DNA from: Tretioscincus oriximinensis
Lineage: Eukaryota; Chordata; Lepidosauria; Squamata; Gymnophthalmidae
Length of the DNA: 64,000 bases
Assembly (NCBI GenBank): GCA_022410635.1
Contig: JAJVDF010001793.1
Span: 1-64,000 of the forward strand
Direction of reading: 5' to 3'
Shown piece after piece: positions 44,041-53,655 of the stretch. The first letter of the stretch is position 1, and each line of letters starts with the position of its first letter. The position numbers and the translations under genes were made by a program. Under the pieces are notes generated by a model. It was given only the letters and a program-made list of their open reading frames with translations, did no database searches and was not told the DNA's origin.

Positions 44041-44638
44041 AAACTTATTTTTTAACATTAATTACAAAGTGACTCTGCTTATGGAAATAGTGACAAAAAG
44101 GACTCATTTTCATATTGTTTCAGCAATAAACACTATACACTAATCTTTTTAGACATTCTGGAAACATTNAAAAATTAGCTGATTTAAGGAAAGGAGGATA
44201 AAGTAACAAGCATTATGTCAACTCTCTTCTGTCCATCATGGCCCCATAAAGNAATCGGAACAGTTAAGCTTACTTTATCTGCTTCCACTAAACTGACATT
44301 TGCTGGTGTGGTTCAATTCCCAAATTGCCTGCTTAAAATAGTCTGTCACATCTGGACAATCTGAGTTGGGGATAATAATTATGCTCTGTGGGCTTTCAAG
44401 GGAGACAAGTAGTCTTGCTTGAGGGAGAGGAAAAGAGGAGGAAAGAAAGGAGAGGAAGAGACAAAGGAGATGGAAGAAAAATAAGACAGACAATATGAAG
44501 AGCAAGAAGAGAAGAATCAACAAGAATAATAAGAACAAGAAGAGCAAGAAGAGCAAGAAGAACAATATTAAAATGGTAGGCAGAAAGTCCAGCAAAGGAG
44601 CTAGCAGCACTTTGAGACTAACTTGAGAAAAGTGGTTG

Positions 44639-44676
44639 GCATAAGCTTTCGTAGACAGGTCTACTTCTTCAGATGC
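44639..44676 (-). ncRNA. Hammerhead-like ribozyme core in the Penelope 3' region
   Basis: On the minus strand: GCAT, CTGAAGA, then GTAGAC-CT-GTCTAC, then GAAA, then GCTT and ATGC. GCAT/ATGC can form helix I, GTAGAC/GTCTAC helix II, and CTGANGA plus GAAA are the conserved hammerhead core. There is one extra A before helix II and helix III is minimal, so activity is uncertain. Hammerhead motifs are known in Penelope-like elements. Confidence 0.45.
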
Positions 44677-44875
44677 TGAGGGACTAATGTCAGGGTCAGG
44701 TATTTATAGGAAAATGTGTATGGGAGAAGACAAAGCATATGCAACTGTAGGGAGGTGTTGAATTGCAGGTTAGAAAAATAGGTGAATAGCAGGAACTAAT
44801 CTCCTTGTGTGAAAAAGTCCCTGGGGCAACAAGGGGCAATGTCTAGTAGAGAAACAATCAAATACTTAACAGGTG

Positions 44876-44998
44876 TCATAAAAATGTATAGTTGGCCAGG
44901 AAACCATTGTCTCTGTTAAGTCCTTTGCTGATGGCCTGGAACTTGTGAATGTATTCAAATTCTACTGCTTCTCTTTCAAACCTTCCTTTGTAGTTTGA
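44876..44998 (-). pseudogene. C-terminus of a Penelope-like GIY-YIG protein
   Basis: Forty codons followed by a TGA (44878-44876). The peptide contains GRFEREAVEFEYIHKF and ISKGLNRDNGFLANY. The RExxxxEY...GLNR pattern is the C-terminal part of the GIY-YIG endonuclease domain that follows the reverse transcriptase in Penelope-like elements; the N-terminal GIY and YIG motifs would lie upstream and are missing here because the copy ends at the microsatellite. The assignment rests on pattern recognition and on the adjoining 3' region shared by the other copies. Confidence 0.6.
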
Positions 44999-45613
44999 TT
45001 AGGAGGAAGAAGAGGAGAAGAAAAGGAGGAAGAAGAGGAGAAGAAAAGGAGGAAGAAGAGCAGGGNNNNNNNNNNNNNNNNNNNNNNNNNNNNNNNNNNN
45101 NNNNNNNNNNNNNNNNNNNNNNNNNNNNNNNNNNNNNNNNNNNNNNNNNNNNNNNNNNNNNNNNNNNNNNNNNNNNNNNNNNNNNNNNNNNNNNNNNNNN
45201 NNNNNNNNNNNNNNNNNNNNNNNNNNNNNNNNNNNNNNNNNNNNNNNNNNNNNNNNNNNNNNNNNNNNNNNNNNNNNNNNNNNNNNNNNNNNNNNNNNNN
45301 NNNNNNNNNNNNNNNNNNNNNNNNNNNNNNNNNNNNNNNNNNNNNNNNNNNNNNNNNNNNNNNNNNNNNNNNNNNNNNNNNNNNNNNNNNNNNNNNNNNN
45401 NNNNNNNNNNNNNNNNNNNNNNNNNNNNNNNNNNNNNNNNNNNNNNNNNNNNNNNNNNNNNNNNNNNNNNNNNGAAGAAGAAGAAGAGGGAAGAAGAAGA
45501 AGAGGAAGAAGAAGAGGAAGAGGAAGAGGAGGAAGAAAAAGAGCAAGAAAAAGAGCAAGAAGAAGAGCAAGAAGAAGAGCAAGAAGAAGAGCAAGAAGAA
45601 GAGCAAGAAGAAG
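44999..45613 (+). repeat. Purine (GAA/GAG/GCA) microsatellite containing a gap
   Basis: GAAGA-rich sequence on both sides of N 45066-45473, with GAGCAAGAA units on the right. Polyglutamate and polyleucine frames across it are artefacts. The gap of 408 N lies wholly inside the repeat. Confidence 0.95.
45066..45473. other. Assembly gap, 408 N
   Basis: Unsequenced part of the purine microsatellite. Confidence 0.99.
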
Positions 45614-46635
45614 CAAAGGACCAAAGCCCTAACTGATCACCAGCTTCATTGCTGTAGAATTGGGCTGAAATCTAGAAAAATCTCCCCCCTTCCCCTAATT
45701 TAGTCCAGTTCTTTTGGGCTGAAGATAGCTGAAAAGCACATGTGTGACCAGAGTTTGTAATTCTTTTCCAAAGAGTTAAAACTTGTAGCAAATGCTTCAA
45801 GGAACGATGGAGCAGCCAGGATCCATAACTCCAATTATAAGTCATCACCCAAAACACATGACAGGTAGAGAGTGGCAGTTCTTTTCACACTGTACAGATG
45901 AAGGTGTACAGAACTGCATTACATTTCAAGCAGCTAAAATTCTATTAGTCGAAACCCTAGAGGTGCAAGCCTGCTTTGATAGCTGATAAGGGGGGGTCAC
46001 ACAACACGGATGAACAAACACCTCCATCTTTTGCTCCTGCTGTACACAAGTTGGGTTGATATTAAAAAGCATCTTGGTCCGCCTCCACCCACACATTTTC
46101 CACTCTCGCTTTCTGTAATCTATTTTTAAAAATGAAAAAAATATTTCTAGTTATTGATCTCCTTGCGTCCAGGTAGCATCGGATGTTTGTGGATAAAGCA
46201 AAGCGGCAAACATTTCTAGTTGGTTTTCAAAGCTTACAGTGACTTTGCGAACTACAAAAGACAATAAAGNAATGTAACAATAGTAGCTTTCAGCTGCACA
46301 GATCATTAAGTTACATGCTGCACAACGATAGCCCAGAATCACTGCAGGTAGAAATGGGTTATTGGTCTCATTATAAACTAATGCAGCCTCCCCCCAGCCC
46401 TTTATTTTTAAAACAACAGTTAAGGAAGCTGGAGGGACTGAATTCAGTAGATTTGAAAATCAACTCTGCACTGGGCCTTATTCTGTTTACAGATGCACAG
46501 CTAAAGAAAAATCAGAGCACCACATAGCACCAGGAAAAACACTTCTAATACATTTACAAGCCGGTTGCACAAGTGTGTCTAGTCTAGATCAGGACGGGAT
46601 GCTCTGGCCTTAGTTAGGTAATCTGTAGCAGATCT
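45614..46635. other. DPP6 intron, nothing recognised
   Basis: 46460-46500 ('ctctgcactgggccttattctg') is a family B end fragment. Otherwise nothing. Confidence 0.4.
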
Positions 46636-47285
46636 TCTATACTCCTTATTTTGTACCATAAAACCCCTAAATTTTATTTTAGAACACCAACATCTTCTCA
46701 ATCTACTTGTGACTTCTCTTTAAGTCTTACTGGAAAGAATAGTCAGGCAGCAAGATATGAATGCTTCCTACAGCACATGACTATGCTCTCAAATAAACAT
46801 GACATAGTGATTATGGAAGATTTTAACAATCCAGACATTTGTTGGGAATCTCTCTCAGGCAAAAGTCATGGGTCTAATAAATTTTTATCTTCTCTAGCTG
46901 ATAACGTTATCTGCCAAAAGGTGGAAGAAAAAACTAGAGGATCCGTTACCCTGGATCTAATTCTTACCAACAAGGAACAAATGGTTGAGGAAGGAAGGAT
47001 GGCTAGAACTTTAAGGGAAGTGCCCATGCAATCCTTGAATTTTACATAATAAAGACTGGTGAGTACTCAGACGTCAAGACTGAATTTCAGAAGAATAGAT
47101 TCTGATGGACTCAGAAGGAGAGTAGGAAGGAGCCAATGGTTGGATGTCTTAAAGAAAGACATGTCCAAGAAAGATGGGAAATTTTGCAAAATGAGATTCT
47201 GGAAGCACAATCTTTAACAATCCCTAAAAGAAGAAAACATGAGAAATATCTAAGGAGGCCACTGTGGATAAACCCAGATCTTAAT

Positions 47286-47827
47286 GTCCAGCAAAGGAGC
47301 TAGCAGCACTTTGAGACTAACTTGAGAAAAGTGGTTGGCATAAGCTTTCGTAGACAGGTCTACTGAGGGACTAATGTAGGGTCAGGTATTTATAGGAAAA
47401 TATGTATGGGAGAAGACAAAGCATATGCAGCTGTAGGGAGGTGTTGAATTGCAGGTTAGAAAAACAGGTAAATAGCAGGAACTAATCTCCTTGTGTGAAA
47501 AAGTCCCTGGGGCAACAAGGGGCAATGTCTAGTAGAAAAACAATCAAATACTTAACAGGTGTCATAAAGGAGATTAGTTCCTGCTATTTACCTGTTTTTC
47601 TAACCTGCAATTCAACACCTCCCTANAGCTGCATATGCTTTGTCTTCTCCCATACACATTTTCCTATAAATACCTGACCCTGACATTAGTCCCTCAGCAT
47701 CTGAAGAAGTAGACCTGTCTACGAAAGCTTATGCCAACCACTTTTCTCAAGTTAGTCTCAAAGTGCTGCTAGCTCCTTTGCTGGACTTTCTGCTAGACTA
47801 ACACAGCTATTTCTCTGAAATTGACTA
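47286..47827. mobile_element. Penelope-like element, inverted tail-out dimer with 12-bp target duplication
   Basis: The left arm (47286 to about 47493) is minus strand and the right arm (about 47569-47785) is plus strand, around an 80-bp unpaired spacer that continues the left copy up to its stop-codon region. Both outer ends are element 3' ends. CCAGATCTTAAT occurs at 47274-47285 and 47828-47839, and the host CR1 frame resumes across it. The left arm lacks about 10 bases (TCTTCAGATG) in the hammerhead-like core. Confidence 0.9.
47697..47734 (+). ncRNA. Hammerhead-like ribozyme core, plus-strand arm
   Basis: GCAT 47697-47700, CTGAAGA 47701-47707, helix II GTAGAC 47709-47714 with GTCTAC 47717-47722, GAAA 47723-47726, ATGC 47731-47734. 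Same layout as 44639-44676. Confidence 0.45.
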
Positions 47828-48087
47828 CCAGATCTTAATAACTTTCTAACAAGGAAAAAAATACTGTTTATGAAATGGAAGAAGGGGGATATTTCTAAGG
47901 AAGAATATAAGGCAGTCTGCAACAACTGCAGGGCAAATATCAGAAAAGCTAAAGCTAAATATGAACTGAGTCTTGCAAAGAATATAAAAAGCAATAATAA
48001 AGGTTTTTAAAGGTACGTCAAAAGAAAAAGAAAAGCTAAAGATGCTATAGGAGTTCTACAGAGGAAAAATGGTGAACTGATCAAGAA

Positions 48088-48418
48088 GGCCCTTTTCTGT
48101 TGAGAGGGATGGTCCAACCAACATGGCCTTCCCTGCAGATCTTAAGGCACAGACAGGTTGATAGGGAGAAGGTGTTCCTTTAAAAATTAGGCTGACCAGA
48201 TGACCCCTTTTTGGGGGGGGGGGTGGAAACCCGTTTTTGCGGTTCCTCCTGGTTTTTGCTGAGGAAATTTTTTTTGAAAAAAAATTTTTTTTGAAAAAAA
48301 AATTCCTCAGCAAAAACTGGGAGGCACCCTAAAACTGGGTTTTCACCTCCTGCAAAAGGAGTAATCTGATCAGCCCACTTTAGATATTTAAGGCCCAAGT
48401 TATTAAGCAATATCACAC
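48088..48418 (-). mobile_element. L2 LINE fragment interrupted by a palindromic MITE
   Basis: 'ccctgcagatcttaaggcacagacaggttgatagggagaaggtgttccttta' and 'tttagatatttaaggcccaagttat' are consecutive in other L2 copies (12450-12520). The 190-bp MITE at 48188-48377 separates them. Confidence 0.8.
48188..48377. mobile_element. Palindromic MITE (GACCAG family), copy 3
   Basis: TAGGCTGACCAGAT at the left and ATCTGATCAGCCCA at the right. The flanks CTTTAAAAAT (48178-48187) and CTTTAGATAT (48378-48387) match at 8 of 10 positions, and the L2 copies supply the empty site. The centre 'aaattttttttgaaaaaaaattttttttgaaaaaaaaatt' is a near-perfect palindrome. Confidence 0.88.
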
Positions 48419-48474
48419 AGCATAGTATAGCTGGAAATGAATATTCCTAACTTCAGGGACTTGGAAGGGTGAAT

Positions 48475-48780
48475 TTTGCTAGCACACATGGCATGTTAAA
48501 AAACACAATGATGTTAAGTTCCAAAATAACTCAATCATGAGCCCTGTCAGATTTTTACCTTCATCCATTTGCAAACCATTAGAAAATCTTTAAATCCAAG
48601 GGGGACATATGAGCCAAAGAACCAGAAGTAATCTTGAGCATGAAGTGATCCTGACTGATTAACCCAGGAAGTGTATGTGACTCTCATATGCTGGTATCGT
48701 CTCCTGAGATCCTGCCTTCCTTTATTAACTGAGCAGGCACACAAAGGCTTGTAATGGGGATGTGGGGCATTTTGCAANGA
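48475..48780 (+). repeat. Unclassified dispersed repeat R, copy 3
   Basis: 'acacaatgatgttaagttccaaaataactcaatcatgagccc', 'accttcatccatttgcaaaccattagaaaatctttaaatcc' and 'aggaagtgtatg' align in order with the 38545 copy. Confidence 0.55.
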
Positions 48781-49252
48781 TGTCAGAAAGAATTAGTAAT
48801 CAGGAACCTGTAGTTCCCCATACTTTTTTCCTTGATGCATTGTGATGGGTTTTGAAAACTCTATCTGCACAATTGGCAGAAGAATCAGGATGTTGGAACC
48901 AGATAAGAACCAGGCAGGGAACCCTCATATGGGGGGGGGGGAGAGAGAGAGGTTAAGTTACAACATTAAAATTCACACTCCCATGGTATTCCTAGCACAC
49001 TGATTGATTAATCAAATCTATGGGTGATCCATATTGAGGGCTCCCTTAATACAGACCAGGCTTCACCTTATGCTGACAGAGCCATATCAGTGTATGTGTG
49101 TGTCCATATTAGTATGTGGAAAAGGAGGGTTTAGAAGTATACTACACTGGCCTGAATTCAGATGAAGGGCCCATGCAGAAAGGGATTTTGATTCTTCCTA
49201 GGAATACAAATAGCAAACTGAAATGGCCACCCAACTATTATCAGAATATCCT

Positions 49253-49405
49253 AGAACATAAGAACATAAGAAGAGCCATACTGGATCAGGCCACAGCCCA
49301 TCGAGTCCAGCATTCTGTGTCACACAAAGGCCCACCAGATGCACCTGGGCAGTCCGAACAGAGGTAAGCAAAATATGCTGCTCCTGTTCGTGACTCCCTG
49401 CAAAT
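49253..49405 (-). mobile_element. CR1 LINE 3' UTR only
   Basis: Begins AGAACATAAGAACATAAGAAG and runs to 'cgtgactccctgcaaat', then stops. It is the shortest 5'-truncated copy and nearly identical to the 25906 and 38950 copies. Confidence 0.9.
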
Positions 49406-49689
49406 CCTGTTTCAAACAGGGTATTGTTAGTTTCCTTTCACCTCATTAATATCCATTTCTAAACTGAAGAACAAGAACAATTACTTGACGGATCTTTGTT
49501 CACACTGAATTCCATTCCAAGAAATCAGTGTGTCATTGCTTGAAAATGATCTCTGAAGCACACAGCTTTTACCCACTGACAAAAGGACTGAGGCTCAGAG
49601 GTGAATTGCATAGAACGTAAATTCTTTGGAAGGATCTTTGCAGAACAGATAAACGATTAAGAATGACAATAATGAAAGTAGAATTCAAA

Positions 49690-49848
49690 GAAATAGCTGT
49701 GTGAGTCTGGATCAGAATATCTAGCAAGAGGGTCTTGTAATACTTAGAGACTAGCAAGAAAAATGTAGGCAGCATGTGCTTTTGTAGACAAATCTACTTG
49801 GAATGATGCTTGCCTATGAAATCACATGATGCTGCTTATCTTACCCCA
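49690..49848. mobile_element. Penelope-like element, diverged inverted copy
   Basis: Left arm minus ('agcaagagggtcttgtaatacttagagactagcaagaaaaatgtaggcagcatgtgcttttgtagacaaatctactt'), right arm plus, short ('gatgcttgcctatgaaatcacatgatgctgcttatctt'). Confidence 0.6.
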
Positions 49849-49857
49849 CCTTGCTAA

Positions 49858-50165
49858 AGAGGTGTAGCAGTGCAGAGCTTAAGAAATGGTCTCTCAGCTG
49901 AGAGACCGGTTCAACAGAAGGCCCTGTGTCAGCTGTGGAAAAGGTTGAGCACTCTCTATTGGCCTCAGCTTTAGCCAACTCAGCTGTTCAAAAGCACTTT
50001 GTAGTTAGATAAATGATTACCTCCACAACATGGGGGGAAAGATAGAATGTAAGCTTTTGGGCAAAACAAATAGCTTGTAAGCTGTGTTGAGTCCCTTCCA
50101 GTGAGAAAAGCGAGGTATCTTCTTCTTCTTTCTTTTCTTCCTCTTCTTCCTCTTCTTCTTCTAAA
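49858..50165 (+). mobile_element. tRNA-headed SINE, type B, TTC/TCTTCC tail
   Basis: Head 'ggtgtagcagtgcagagcttaag', B-box region 'ccggttcaacagaaggccc', body 'gcactctctattggcctcagctttagccaactcagctgttcaaaag', tail 'tgtaagctgtgttgagtcccttccagtgagaaaagcgaggta' and TCTTCTTCTTTCTTTTCTTCC. Confidence 0.85.
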
Positions 50166-50590
50166 AATAGTAATATTAATTGATCTTGAGCCTTTAAAGA
50201 TTTTAGAAACATTGGCCTAAATTCATGCTGATGGTTGTGTGCCATAGGGATGTTTGCTTGGTCACATTCTGCAAATCAGAAATAGGCTTGTGTCAAACTG
50301 ACTCTTAGTGTAATTTTTATTGTGATATCTTTGTACAGTCTCCTGGGGAGGGGGGGAGAGGGTTGTATGTTTTATGTATGCTTTATGTTTGTATTTTTAT
50401 TTTGTCTATGTCATGGTATATTTTGTGAAAATAAAATATATGTTAAAAAAAACCACCTGGTTCGTTCAGTTCATGATTCACATCTAGTTTGCAAATATTC
50501 ACAACAAACTAAACATTTGTTGATCAAATATGCAAAAATTAAATTGAACTGAATCCCTGTTTTTGAATCATGGACTATCATTCACATGAA
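50166..50590. other. DPP6 intron, nothing recognised
   Basis: AT-rich; 'aataaaatatatgttaaaaaaaacc' near 50430 could be an old polyadenylated retrocopy end, but no body was identified. Confidence 0.35.
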
Positions 50591-50595
50591 AGTTT

Positions 50596-50936
50596 TTTCT
50601 TCACCCAGAGGGTCATCGCCCTGTGTAATTTACTTCCTGAAGAGGTGGTGGTAGCTAACAGCTTGGATAGCTTCAAGACAGGACTAGACAGGTTTATGGA
50701 CACCAAGGATATAATAAATGGGTACTAGGATGGATGTCTGGATGTTGCCTCTGGGATGGAGCAACAGGTAGTGCTCCTGAAATGCCATTTGCAGGGAGTC
50801 ATGAACAGGTGTATATTTTGCTTTCCTCTGTTCGGACTGCCCAGGTGCATCTGGTGGGCCTCTGTATGACACAGAATGCTGGACTCGATGGGCTGTGGCC
50901 TGATCCAGTATCGCTCCTCTTTTGTTCTTATGTTCA
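50596..50936 (+). mobile_element. CR1 LINE, short 5'-truncated copy
   Basis: Starts at the FFTQRVI-equivalent 'ttcttcacccagagggtcat', continues through LLPEEVVVAN and FKTGLDRFMDTKD, a 3' UTR with 'gactcgatgggctgtggcctgatccagtat', and ends TTTGTTCTTATGTTC. Confidence 0.9.
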
Positions 50937-50939
50937 CAA

Positions 50940-51955
50940 CAGCAACCTGCGTCCAAAACCTGGTTCTGGATTGCACATGTTATGTTTATTCAGGTGAATT
51001 TTCACACAATCACTGTGGGGTTATAGATCATTTGTAGATGTTGCTTACTACTGAACTATTGCCAACTCTTGATTTACTATATTGGCACTTCCATATAGTT
51101 TTCTTGGAAGAGAAGCAGAAGTGCTTTACCATTGCCTACTGCTGGGGAAAGGTTGCAAATTGAACCAGCAATTCTTTGGTTTCCAGGCAATTTGCTTTTT
51201 CACTGATTTACAACTTCTCCTTTACAGGTCATACTGAAATGAATAAATTGCCTTCCAGTATGAATAAAATAGGCAATTTGCCAATTAAAACAGAGGCATG
51301 GATCTAACTAATTTTCACTGTATTTCCAACACATTTCTAATGTGCACTAGCTTAAGGGAAGTGGTAATGTTCTTTGTGCTTTGATAAAATACAATCTTTA
51401 ATCGGGTTGCAATTTGTTTGCCAGCCAGCATAGAGTTGCCATGCCAGCATAGTGTCAACTTGAACAGTCATCCTTCCATCCAAAGAGGAGAGTGTGAAAC
51501 TAAAGTTACCATAATGACAAAGTCCAAAGCCAGGACACAGTTTACAGTATTGTCTTCTGAACCCCAATTCCCAAACCCAAACCCTAAACCTCCCGAGGTT
51601 CATTTCTTCCATGACTGATGTAAAACATGACAGATGTAAAACTGTACCTAGCCAACAAAAGTCCATATCATTTGTCCTTATGGTCATCTCAGTAGACGTT
51701 TATGCTTATGAGAGTTAGATCATAGGAAGTCTGAGCACCGAAAAGTTGGTACTTTTGGATTGTGGAGATGGAAAGATTTCTGAAAAATCTGTGGAGTGAA
51801 AGGAGATGGTATCACCCAATACTAACAAAAAACAATCCTAGGTGCTCATTGGAACGACAAATCCTGAAGCTGAAGCTCAAATACTTTGATCATATAATGA
51901 GAAGTCACTGGAAGACACCTGGTGCTTGCAAAGATTGAGGGCAAAAGGAGAAATG
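50940..51955. other. DPP6 intron, nothing recognised
   Basis: No exon or repeat signal identified. Confidence 0.4.
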
Positions 51956-52039
51956 TGGGGACAGAGTCATGAGAGAAATAGACATGATCTTGGTCTGATT
52001 TTGAGAAGTGCTGGAAGATAGGTGGACCTGGTATGGGCA

Positions 52040-52345
52040 GGGGCTTCTCTGTGTTGGCCCCTTGAGGTGCATCAATCATCCTCAGCGTATTCATTTAGAA
52101 AAATATCTGTGTTAGTCCAGCTAGAAAGTCCAGCAAGGGGGCTAGTAGCATTTTAGAGACTAATGGTAGAAAGGTAGGTGGCATTGGCATCAGTTTTCGT
52201 AGACACGTCTACTTCTTCAGATGTTTGGTCCCTTAGCACCAACTTTTCTACTTTTAGTTTCTAAAGTGCTACTAGCCCTCTTGCTGGACTTTCATTTAGA
52301 AAATATTTGAAGACGCACCTCTTTAACCTGGCTGTCATGCCCCCA
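52040..52345 (+). mobile_element. L2 LINE coding end, split by a Penelope copy
   Basis: 'cttgaggtgcatcaatcatcctcagcgtattcatttag' and 'tttagaaaatatttgaagacgcacctctttaacctggct' are the L2 C-terminal coding region on either side of the insertion 52103-52292. Confidence 0.65.
52103..52292. mobile_element. Penelope-like element, inverted copy with 11-bp target duplication
   Basis: Minus-strand left arm including the hammerhead-like core (CGTAGACACGTCTACTTCTTCAG, 52198-52220) and plus-strand right arm 'tttagtttctaaagtgctactagccctcttgctggacttt'. CATTTAGAAAA occurs at 52092-52102 and 52293-52303. Confidence 0.85.
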
Positions 52346-52790
52346 GAGACCTCTATTAATCCCCTTTTTATTTTATCCAGCTATCCCTATAGTTTAGAGT
52401 GGGACTTAATGTTTCTGTATAGTTAATTTGGGACGGAACCCTATTTAGACCCTAGCCCTTTAAGAATTCTGAAGGGAAGTCCTTAATTTCAGCTATAATC
52501 CCTCCCCTTCCCAGTTAAGTTTCATTTTGGGTGTAGCAGAGCTGGAGAAGAGCAAGCTTCAAACGTCATCGTGGTGAAAGAAATTCAAAGAAGTCAAAGT
52601 TGTGAAGGAAACATTCAGTCAAAGAAGAACTCCAAGAAACCTGAAAGAGCAAGTATTTAAAAAGGACTTGGGAGGGAACAGTTTTCTACCTTCATTTTTA
52701 TATTTTAAAATAAACCTTTTTTGTTTGAATGACTTTGAGAGTTTTACCTTCTGTCCCTGGCAAGCAAATGACACCCAAATAGAGAAATAG
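52346..52790. other. DPP6 intron, nothing recognised
   Basis: No exon or repeat signal identified. Confidence 0.4.
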
Positions 52791-52794
52791 CTTG

Positions 52795-52935
52795 GGGGGC
52801 AAAACATTGGCCTTTGATTGAAAAAAACAGCTTTTCTGTCCCCACTTTCAGGCATTGTTTGACTTTTTTTAATGTTATTTTTATTGTTTACCACACTGAC
52901 ACTGTGAGGTATAAGATGGGATAATAACGCCAGTA
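52795..52935 (+). mobile_element. L2-type LINE 3' end, degraded
   Basis: 'cttttctgtccccactttcaggcattgtttgactttttttaatgttatttttattgtttaccacactgac' then 'tgaggtataagatgggataataa'. Confidence 0.45.
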
Positions 52936-53039
52936 ATATAAAAGAACACAGCTACAAATACTCCTGAAAAGCACAGATAAGACTATTATACTTAAAATGT
53001 GTTCCTTTATTCTAAAGGCATCTTATCCAGGGACAAAAT

Positions 53040-53275
53040 GAATGTGGTTAGAGTGTTGGACTCACACCTGGTAGTCTCCTGGTTCGATTCCTCACTCCTC
53101 CATGAAGCCAGCTGGGTGACCTTGGGCCAGTCACAATTCTTTGAACTCTTTCAGCCCCACCTACTCCACAGGTGTCTGTTGTGGAGAAAACAACAAAAGC
53201 TATGGGTGCCCCCCTATGGTTGGCTGCCCTGAGACCTTTGGGTATAGGGCAGGATATAAATACAAATAAATAAAT
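53040..53275 (+). mobile_element. Sauria-like SINE, type A, with L2-type tail
   Basis: Head 'gtggttagagtgttggactcac', exact B box GGTTCGATTCC (53081-53091), body 'agctgggtgaccttgggccagtcacaattctttgaactctttcagccccacctactccacaggtgtctgttgtgg', and the L2-type end GCCCTGAGACCTTTGGGTAT with 'aaatacaaataaataaa'. Confidence 0.92.
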
Positions 53276-53541
53276 GTCTCAAATGACTATTTAGATCTGT
53301 GCCAGCCTCAAATCCCAGGTCCAGGGTAAAGAGATGAATCAACATTTTATCATTATTTTATATAAAATTAGCCATTTTATTCATTCTGATTTTAAATTGT
53401 TGTATTATGATACAGTCCAATGACTAATCATTAAATAAATATATATAAGAGGATGGGTTATAAGGGTAAATAAATAAATATATGCGACAGTCCATGGGAT
53501 CACAGAGAACGGGAAATGACTGAACAACTGAACAATAACAA

Positions 53542-53652
53542 TCCAGCAAAGGGGCTAGCAGCACTTTGAGACTAACTTTGAGACTAACTCAAAGTGCTGC
53601 TAGCCCCTTTGCTGGACTTTCTGCTAGACTAACACGGCTATTTCTCTGAAAT
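53542..53652. mobile_element. Penelope-like element, minimal inverted copy
   Basis: The arms 'tccagcaaaggggctagcagcactttgagactaac' and its inverse meet almost directly around 'tttgagactaac', then the plus-strand terminus continues to 'tatttctctgaaattg'. 'aataacaa' flanks both sides (53534-53541 and following 53652). The ribozyme-like core is lost. Confidence 0.85.
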
Positions 53653-53655
53653 TGA

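Larger units (their letters stand above)
44586..44998 (-). mobile_element. Penelope-like element, 3' region with coding end
   Basis: This minus-strand copy contains, from right to left, the last coding segment (44998-44876), a 200-bp 3' region, the hammerhead-like core (44676-44639) and the 3' terminus 'ctcctttgctggacttt'. It is the longest single-orientation copy in the window. Its upstream end abuts the purine microsatellite at 44999. Confidence 0.8.
46640..48085 (+). pseudogene. CR1 LINE ORF2 endonuclease-to-RT linker remnant, split by a Penelope copy
   Basis: A frame of 132 codons (46651-47049) encodes the C-terminal half of an APE-type endonuclease: DIVIMEDFNNPDICWES (GDFN-like), then VTLDLILTNKEQMVEE. 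In other frames 47050-47273 gives KSLTIPKRRKHEKY-like and LRRPLWINPDL; 47840-48085 continues with TRKKILFMKWKKGDISKEEY and ELSLAKNIKSNNKGF. The order is that of CR1 ORF2 between endonuclease and reverse transcriptase. It is broken by frameshifts and by the Penelope insertion at 47286-47827. Confidence 0.85.

Noticed and set aside
44962..45636. Long leucine-rich or glutamate-rich frames
   Set aside because: They run through the 408-N gap and a simple repeat.
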